From: Piscirickettsiaceae bacterium
GTDB taxonomy: Bacteria > Pseudomonadota > Gammaproteobacteria > Thiomicrospirales > Thiomicrospiraceae
Direction of reading: 5' to 3'
Assembly (NCBI GenBank): GCA_027019045.1
Contig: JALUXI010000205.1
Location: forward strand, 1 to 10,137
DNA: 10,137 nt
Part shown: one piece after another, positions 5,739 to 10,137 of the stretch
Layout of the letters: each line of letters begins with the position of its first letter
How positions within the stretch are numbered: the stretch's first letter is position 1
The notes under the pieces: model-generated
Seen by the model: only the letters and a program-made list of their open reading frames with translations
Database searches by the model: none
Told to the model about the DNA's origin: nothing
Made by a program: the position numbers and the translations under genes

Positions 5739-7547
5739 ATGGCTCAAATTCATTACAGCGTCACTCCTCAAGATCCCAAAGGGCATCTGTTTCAGGTTGA
5801 GCTGACTATTCAATCACCTAACCCCAAAGGGCAGATTTTACGACTGCCCAACTGGATCCCAGGGAGTTATCTGATTCGAGATTTTGCAAAGCATATTGTT
5901 GAAATTAAAGCAGAAACGCTTGAAGGTAAACCACTTTCCATCAATCCGATTACCACCGACCAGTGGCAGCTTACTCCAACTACGGAAGCAGTTAAAATCC
6001 ACTATCAGGTGTATGCTTGGGATCTATCCGTTCGTGGTGCGCATTTTGATCAAACGCACGCTTTTTTTAACGGCACTTCACTCTTTTTAGCGGTTGAAGG
6101 ACAAACAGAAGCGGAAGTGAAAGTTTCCCTGAACTCTGCAGGTTGGATACCTGAGTCGTGGAAAGTCGCCACCACCCTACCTAAAGTGACGGTTGATGAA
6201 AAAGGATTCGGTGATTATCTCGCAGAAGATTACTGGCAACTGATTGATGAACCTGTAGAGATCAGTGACTTCACAGAAGTTTCATTCACCGCCAAAGGCA
6301 TTCCGCATAAAATGGTACTGTCAGGACAGCATGATGCAGATTTGGAGCGTCTTAAACAAGACCTCACCATCATTTGTGAATTTGAATTAGACCTTTGGCG
6401 AGAGCCCTACCCGATTAAAGAGTATCTCTTTATTGTCTTGGTCACCGATTCACTTTATGGCGGTTTAGAACATAAAAACAATACCGTTCTCATGTGTAGC
6501 CGTCATGACCTGCCTTTCAAAGGCATGAAGCAGCCGACAGAATCTTATCAACAGTTCTTAGAGCTATGTAGCCATGAGTATTTTCACCTTTGGAATGTAA
6601 AACGCATCCAACCCAAGGTTTATCAACAGACCGATTTACAATCAAAGGCTTACACCCAACAGCTCTGGTGGTTTGAAGGCATTACTTCTTACTACGATGG
6701 CTATATCCTCTATCGAGCAGGACTGTTAACTGCTGAACAGTATTTAAATAACCTTGCTAAACAGATGACCCGTGTCTATCGCATGCCTGGTCGTTTTAAA
6801 CAGTCAGTCGCTGAATCAAGCTTGCTAACTTGGACAAAGTTTTACCAACAAGATGAAAATGCCCCTAATGCGATTATCAGCTACTACACCAAAGGCAGCC
6901 TCATTGCTTTAGCACTGGATTTGATGATTCGCCAGCAGAGTGAAGGGCAGAAAAGTTTAGACGATGTGCTGCATCATCTTTGGCAACACTATGGCACGAC
7001 GGGTAAATGGCTTAAAGAGGGCGAACTGGAGCAGGTGATTGAAAATGTTACCGAACTGAAACTGGCCGATTTTTTTAATCGCTACCTATATGGCACAGAC
7101 GACCCACCCCTCCCACAACTGCTCTTAAATGAAGGAGTAGAAATGACCTTCCGCTCACCACAATCTCATGCAGATTTGGGTGGACTGGCGAGCAAAGCAA
7201 CGCTTGAAGATGAAGCGGCTCCGATTCATCTCGGTGCTAACCTAAAAAACAGCGAACACCAGACAGTTCAACTCACTCATGTGTTGCATCAAGGCATTGC
7301 TTATAAGGCAGGTTTGGCCGCAGGAGATGAAATTATTGCATTAGAAGGACTCAAAGTCACTTCGATTCAACAACTTGAGAGTTGGCTAAATCGGAAACAG
7401 GTCGGCGACTCATTAAGCTGCCATTACTTCCGCCAAGGCGTTTTATACAAAACCACCTTCACTCTCACACCCGCTGCCTTTGATCGAGTCTCGTTGAGCA
7501 TAGATGCGCATAACCCCAATCGGATCGGGAAATGGCTAAGCAGATGA
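5739..7547 (+). CDS. M61 family metallopeptidase (glycyl aminopeptidase type) with C-terminal PDZ domain
   Basis: A 602-residue protein. The N-terminal beta domain has the family phrase LPNWIPGSYLIRDFAKHI (36-53). The catalytic domain has YGGLEHKN (240-247), the zinc site HEYFH (His279, Glu280, His283) and, 30 residues beyond the second His, WWFEG with the expected third ligand Glu313. A PDZ domain covers about 500-575 (GIAYKAGLAAGDEIIALEG). Members of the family remove N-terminal glycine or alanine from peptides; that activity here is inferred. There is no signal peptide, so a cytoplasmic location is expected. The start follows the transporter stop by 2 nt with only a weak purine-rich ribosome site (AGAAG), suggesting coupled translation. 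The 3' end overlaps slyX by 16 nt. Confidence 0.94.
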   Translation: MAQIHYSVTPQDPKGHLFQVELTIQSPNPKGQILRLPNWIPGSYLIRDFAKHIVEIKAETLEGKPLSINPITTDQWQLTPTTEAVKIHYQVYAWDLSVRGAHFDQTHAFFNGTSLFLAVEGQTEAEVKVSLNSAGWIPESWKVATTLPKVTVDEKGFGDYLAEDYWQLIDEPVEISDFTEVSFTAKGIPHKMVLSGQHDADLERLKQDLTIICEFELDLWREPYPIKEYLFIVLVTDSLYGGLEHKNNTVLMCSRHDLPFKGMKQPTESYQQFLELCSHEYFHLWNVKRIQPKVYQQTDLQSKAYTQQLWWFEGITSYYDGYILYRAGLLTAEQYLNNLAKQMTRVYRMPGRFKQSVAESSLLTWTKFYQQDENAPNAIISYYTKGSLIALALDLMIRQQSEGQKSLDDVLHHLWQHYGTTGKWLKEGELEQVIENVTELKLADFFNRYLYGTDDPPLPQLLLNEGVEMTFRSPQSHADLGGLASKATLEDEAAPIHLGANLKNSEHQTVQLTHVLHQGIAYKAGLAAGDEIIALEGLKVTSIQQLESWLNRKQVGDSLSCHYFRQGVLYKTTFTLTPAAFDRVSLSIDAHNPNRIGKWLSR

Positions 7548-7774
7548 CAGAGGAAGCACAATTGCAAAAACTGGAAGCGAGAGTGACGGAACTAGAGGTC
7601 TCTCTCAGCTATCAACAAGAGACGATAGAAGCTCTGCAACAGGAAGCAGCAAAACAGATTCAAGAAAACCAACAACTGAATCAAAAGCTGTTGCTACTTT
7701 CTGAATATCTGAAGTCTTTAAATCTGGAAGCCATTAAAAAACCCAGTGAAGAGGCACCGCCTCCCCACTATTGA
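7532..7774 (+). CDS. slyX: SlyX family small coiled-coil protein
   Basis: An 80-residue protein: a long heptad-like helix (LEARVTELEVSLSYQQETIEALQQ, then more Gln, Glu and Leu, about residues 10-65) followed by the family's typical end SEEAPPPHY. SlyX proteins are widespread in gammaproteobacteria and have no firm biochemical role. The ATG at 7532 has GGA (7522-7524) 7 nt upstream. A second ATG at 7544 forms ATGA with the peptidase stop and would give 76 residues starting MTEEAQLQ; the sequence does not decide between them. The last gene of the plus-strand group, it ends 9 nt from the convergent rluB stop, with no clear terminator between. Confidence 0.9.
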   Translation: MAKQMTEEAQLQKLEARVTELEVSLSYQQETIEALQQEAAKQIQENQQLNQKLLLLSEYLKSLNLEAIKKPSEEAPPPHY

Positions 7775-7783
7775 AATTAAAGC

Positions 7784-8695
7784 CTACCGTCTGCGATTAC
7801 TCGGGCGGTTGCGTTTAGCTTTTTTCTTCGTTTTAGGCTTGGCAACTGGCTGTGCCGCCGACACCTTTTTATGGAATTGATCAGGACGAGGCTCTTCAGG
7901 CAAACCTACACTTTTTAACAGTTGATTCACCTGACGCCAAGTTAAAGCTTCGCTCTTCCCTTGTCGTAGGTTTCTAGGTAGCTGAAACTGTCCATAACGG
8001 GTACGAATCAAACGACTAACCTGTACCCCCACTGCTTCCCACATCCGTCGCACTTCACGATTTCGTCCCTCTTTGATCACCACCTTATACCACTGGTTCA
8101 GGGAGTCATCATCTTGTTGAGGCAGTTTAACAATGCGATCAAACTTCGCCCAACCATCGTCAAGCTTAATCCCCTTTTTCAACTGCTTCAAAGTATCTTC
8201 AGACACCTCTCCAAATACCCGCACGGAGTATTCGCGCTCCACCTCATAGCTTGGGTGCATCATACGATTAGCCAGCTCACCATTATTGGTAAAAATCAAC
8301 AACCCACTGGTGTTCATATCCAGCCGTCCAATGGCCACCCAGCGGCTATTGATAATTCTTGGTAGGTGTTGAAAAACGGTGTCTCTTCCCTTCTCGTCCT
8401 TGCGACTGGTGACTTGGCCTTCAGGTTTATTGTAAAGAATCACCTGCGTGGGTTGTTTGGCCAAACGGGTCTCTCGAACTTCATGATCTCGCACTTTTAT
8501 TTTATCGTCAGGAAAAGCACGATCCCCTAATTGAGCCACCTTACCATTGACCTTCACCAATCCCTCGGCAATCAACTTTTCCACTTCTCGCCGAGAACCA
8601 AAGCCCGCTCGAGCCAAGATTTTTTGTAATTTTTCACCTGGTACTTTTTTCTGCACGGGGGCGGTTTTTTCCGCTGTTTTTTCTTGTTCTATCAT
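7784..8695 (-). CDS. rluB: RluB, 23S rRNA pseudouridine synthase (RsuA/RluB family)
   Basis: RluB converts U2605 of 23S rRNA to pseudouridine in E. coli. The 303-residue protein has an S4 RNA-binding domain at about 21-68 (EKLQKILARAGFGSRREVEKLI), then the synthase domain with GRLDMNTSGLL, in which Asp126 is the catalytic residue. Further matches are NKPEGQVTSRKD, EREYSVRVFG and KEGRNREVRRMWEAVG. The sequence reads as RluB more than RluE/RluF/RsuA, supported by the yciO neighbourhood. The N-terminal ~20 residues and the last ~30 (a Lys/Arg-rich tail, KTKKKAKRNRPSNRRR) are low-complexity extensions. Its ATG touches the TAA of the upstream gene with no gap (TAAATG), and GGA lies 6 nt before the start, so translation is likely coupled. 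Confidence 0.95.
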   Translation of the reverse strand: MIEQEKTAEKTAPVQKKVPGEKLQKILARAGFGSRREVEKLIAEGLVKVNGKVAQLGDRAFPDDKIKVRDHEVRETRLAKQPTQVILYNKPEGQVTSRKDEKGRDTVFQHLPRIINSRWVAIGRLDMNTSGLLIFTNNGELANRMMHPSYEVEREYSVRVFGEVSEDTLKQLKKGIKLDDGWAKFDRIVKLPQQDDDSLNQWYKVVIKEGRNREVRRMWEAVGVQVSRLIRTRYGQFQLPRNLRQGKSEALTWRQVNQLLKSVGLPEEPRPDQFHKKVSAAQPVAKPKTKKKAKRNRPSNRRR

Positions 8696-9349
8696 TTAGA
8701 TTCCAATCAAATTTAAAATAAAGTGACGCAACCACTCATAAGGCCCCGCCATTAAAGGTGTTAAGAGCCCTAAAAAAATCATGCCTAATAAAATCAAAAA
8801 GCCATAAGGTTCAATTAGGTTGTATTGATACGCCAACTTTGGCGGTAAAAAAGCCGAGACGACTCGACTGCCATCCAAAGGGGGAATGGGGATGAGGTTT
8901 AATACCAAAAGCACTAGGTTAATACTGATACCCGCCATCCCTGAATAGATCAAAAATAGTCCAATACTGGGCATATCAGCTGTTAAAAGCGTCCCTATTT
9001 TCAGTAAAATCGCCCACCCGATCGCCATTAAAAAATTAGAAGCCGGTCCCGCAATCGCCACTTTGGCCATATCTTTTCGTGGATTTTTAAAATTATTTGG
9101 GTTAATAGGAACGGGTTTTGCCCAGCCAAAAATAACCCCCCCTAGAATCAATAGTACCAACGGCAAAACAATGGTGCCAATGGGATCGATATGCTTAATC
9201 GGGTTGAGCGTCAAACGCCCTTGTAATTCTGCGGTACGATCTCCAAGCTTGGCGGCAATCCAGCCGTGTGCTGCTTCATGCACGGTAATGGCAAAAATGA
9301 CAGGCAGTGTCCAAATCGCAATCTGCTGTAGCGTGGTTAACTCATTCAT
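8696..9349 (-). CDS. Site-2 protease family (M50) inner-membrane metalloprotease
   Basis: A 217-residue membrane protein with about five or six hydrophobic segments. The zinc motif HEAAH is at residues 24-28, inside the first membrane region. The third ligand is in NLIPIPPLDG (151-160, Asp159). The intermediate family phrases GRLTLNPIKHIDPIGT (44-59), FGWAKPVPINP and GPASN are present. It is the short M50B type, without the PDZ domain of RseP. The substrate is unknown. The ATG at 9349 lies inside the end of yciO (8-nt overlap), with AAGGGG about 8 nt upstream; its stop abuts the rluB start. In E. coli the corresponding position between yciO and rluB is occupied by the unrelated yciQ. Confidence 0.94.
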   Translation of the reverse strand: MNELTTLQQIAIWTLPVIFAITVHEAAHGWIAAKLGDRTAELQGRLTLNPIKHIDPIGTIVLPLVLLILGGVIFGWAKPVPINPNNFKNPRKDMAKVAIAGPASNFLMAIGWAILLKIGTLLTADMPSIGLFLIYSGMAGISINLVLLVLNLIPIPPLDGSRVVSAFLPPKLAYQYNLIEPYGFLILLGMIFLGLLTPLMAGPYEWLRHFILNLIGI

Positions 9350-9956
9350 GGAATTCCCCTTGTCCCTGTCTCACTAAAACAGGTACCTCATCGGTAAAAT
9401 CAATCACCGTTGTCGGTTCAAAACCACAAAATCCCCCATCGACAATCGCATCTAAAGTATGTTCCAGCGTCTCTTTAATCTCCCAAGCATCGGTCATTGG
9501 TATCTCTTCACCTGGCAAAATTAAACTACTAGAAATTAAAGGTCGATCAAAACGGCTCGACAGCTCATTCGCTATGTGATTAGGTGACACCCGAATCCCA
9601 ATGGTCTTCTTTTTCGGATTTTGTAACCGCCGTGGCACTTCACGACTCGCTGGTAAGATAAAGGTATAAGGGCCTGGTAGATGCGATTTTAGATAACGAA
9701 ACTGCACATTCCCCACTTTAGCGTATTCCGAAATATCACTCAAATCCTTACACATGAGCGTTAGCTGATGATTCGGTTGCAACTGGCGAATCGTACGAAT
9801 CTTATCCGCACCTTCTTTATTATCCAACAGACAACCTAAAGCATAGCCCGACTCGGTTGGATAGGCAATGACACCGCCCTTTTCAATCACATCTGCCACC
9901 TGATCAATCAAGCGGGACTGGGGATTTTCGGGATGAATCGATAAAAATAAACTCAT
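9342..9956 (-). CDS. yciO: YciO, Sua5/YciO/YrdC family protein
   Basis: The 204-residue protein matches E. coli YciO (about 206) from end to end: FLSIHPENPQSRLIDQ at the start, GGVIAYPTESGYALGC (27-42), IRQLQPNHQLTLMC (56-69), PGPYTFILPASREVPRRL, KKTIGIRV and a C-terminal PTTVIDFTDEVPVLVRQGQG. The YrdC fold binds nucleotide and threonylcarbamate-type ligands in TsaC and Sua5, which act in tRNA t6A synthesis. YciO lacks the usual KxR signature (Ile-Arg-Gln here) and its cellular role is less settled, so I do not call it the t6A enzyme. The start at 9956 is preceded by a purine-rich stretch (GAGAGTAAG). It overlaps the M50 gene by 8 nt and follows the rnm-like stop after 102 nt, in the same order as E. 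coli rnm-yciO. Confidence 0.94.
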   Translation of the reverse strand: MSLFLSIHPENPQSRLIDQVADVIEKGGVIAYPTESGYALGCLLDNKEGADKIRTIRQLQPNHQLTLMCKDLSDISEYAKVGNVQFRYLKSHLPGPYTFILPASREVPRRLQNPKKKTIGIRVSPNHIANELSSRFDRPLISSSLILPGEEIPMTDAWEIKETLEHTLDAIVDGGFCGFEPTTVIDFTDEVPVLVRQGQGEFHE

Positions 9957-10058
9957 TTTCTTACTCTCTTTCTTTCTCTAGAGAGCTTTGCATGAGTGGG
10001 ACGCAAGAGGAATTTTAACCTTTTTTATCCGTGTAGCTATCTCGTGCAAAGTTCTCAT
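9957..10058. other. Gap between rnm-like gene and yciO
   Basis: I see no clear terminator or sigma70 promoter in these 102 nt. There is a short palindrome around CTCTAGAG near 9978 and a purine-rich leader to yciO on the minus strand. The right half may be lost coding sequence of the upstream gene (see finding on the frameshift). Confidence 0.4.
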
Positions 10059-10137
10059 CTAAATAATGGGTTGCTTAAAATGGTGCCATACGGGATCACA
10101 CTTTTCAGGCATGGGGGCAAGCCAGCCTAGGTTGCGA
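10059..10137 (-). CDS. rnm: C-terminal end of a probable PHP-domain nuclease (Rnm/YciV/TrpH type), truncated by window edge
   Basis: An open minus-strand frame enters at the window edge (first whole codon 10136-10134) and ends at TAG 10061-10059, giving 25 residues: RNLGWLAPMPEKC, then DPVWHHFKQPII. From memory, E. coli Rnm (YciV) ends with a comparable K-L-W-L-P-G-G...V-W pattern, and in E. coli rnm lies just upstream of yciO. The assignment rests on that short match and on gene order. Rnm is a 5'-3' exonuclease that trims rRNA 5' ends. The stop may be the result of a one-base shift: another frame from about 10070 stays open to TAA 10017-10015 and reads HYLDENFARDSYTDKKG. Confidence 0.55.
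   Translation of the reverse strand, partial: RNLGWLAPMPEKCDPVWHHFKQPII

Noticed and set aside
5439..6090. Minus-strand and offset frames over the transporter and peptidase genes
   Set aside because: Both host genes have well supported frames; the extra ones look non-biological in composition.
7751..7763. GAGGC-ACC-GCCTC hairpin at the end of slyX as a terminator
   Set aside because: The stem is 5 bp, the loop 3 nt, and no T run follows on either strand; it lies inside the coding sequence.
9063..9579. Plus-strand frames of 90-104 codons opposite the M50 and yciO genes
   Set aside because: They are antisense to two strongly supported genes, with no ribosome site or family match.
10015..10070. 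A separate small gene encoding HYLDENFARDSYTDKKG
   Set aside because: It has no start codon, and an in-frame stop lies a few codons upstream; it is better treated as a possible frameshifted tail of the gene before it.

Overview
The window looks like ordinary chromosome of a gammaproteobacterium with moderate GC. The gene set (RelA, GluRS, SlyX, RluB, YciO, and an rnm-yciO-...-rluB order like that of E. coli) fits this. The paired SLAC1/TDT-type transporters and overall style resemble the sulfur-oxidising Thiomicrospira/Hydrogenovibrio/Thiomicrorhabdus group, but that placement is an impression and not proven. No phage, plasmid, CRISPR or defence genes are visible.

Layout. 1-1263 (+): 3' end of relA. 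1305-2161 (-): a four-gene tRNA cluster read as Ala(GGC), Glu(UUC), Gly(GCC), Glu(UUC). It has a clear sigma70-type promoter, a terminal hairpin, and a 314-nt gap holding two copies of a long imperfect palindromic repeat. 2186-3601 (-): gltX, the glutamyl-tRNA synthetase that charges two of those tRNAs. 3635-4636 (-) and 4732-5736 (+): two divergent SLAC1/TehA-family membrane proteins of nearly equal length, separated by 95 nt with apparently overlapping divergent promoters. 5739-7547 and 7532-7774 (+): an M61 peptidase and slyX, tightly coupled to the second transporter. 7784-9956 (-): rluB, an M50 site-2-protease-like membrane protein and yciO, packed end to end. 10059-10137 (-): the last 25 codons of what looks like the rnm (yciV) PHP-domain nuclease gene.

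How the genes relate. The left half is about translation and its control: RelA senses uncharged tRNA, GltX charges tRNA-Glu, and the tRNA promoter carries a GC-rich segment after its -10 box, as is usual for stringently controlled promoters. The right-hand minus-strand operon is an RNA-processing and modification set (nuclease, YciO, rRNA pseudouridine synthase) with a membrane protease in the middle.

The least explained parts are the paired palindromic repeats inside the tRNA cluster, two small hairpins sharing the same eight-base loop downstream of tRNA-Ala and tRNA-Gly, the divergent transporter pair, and a possible one-base frameshift at the end of the rnm-like gene. I found no convincing new multi-gene system.
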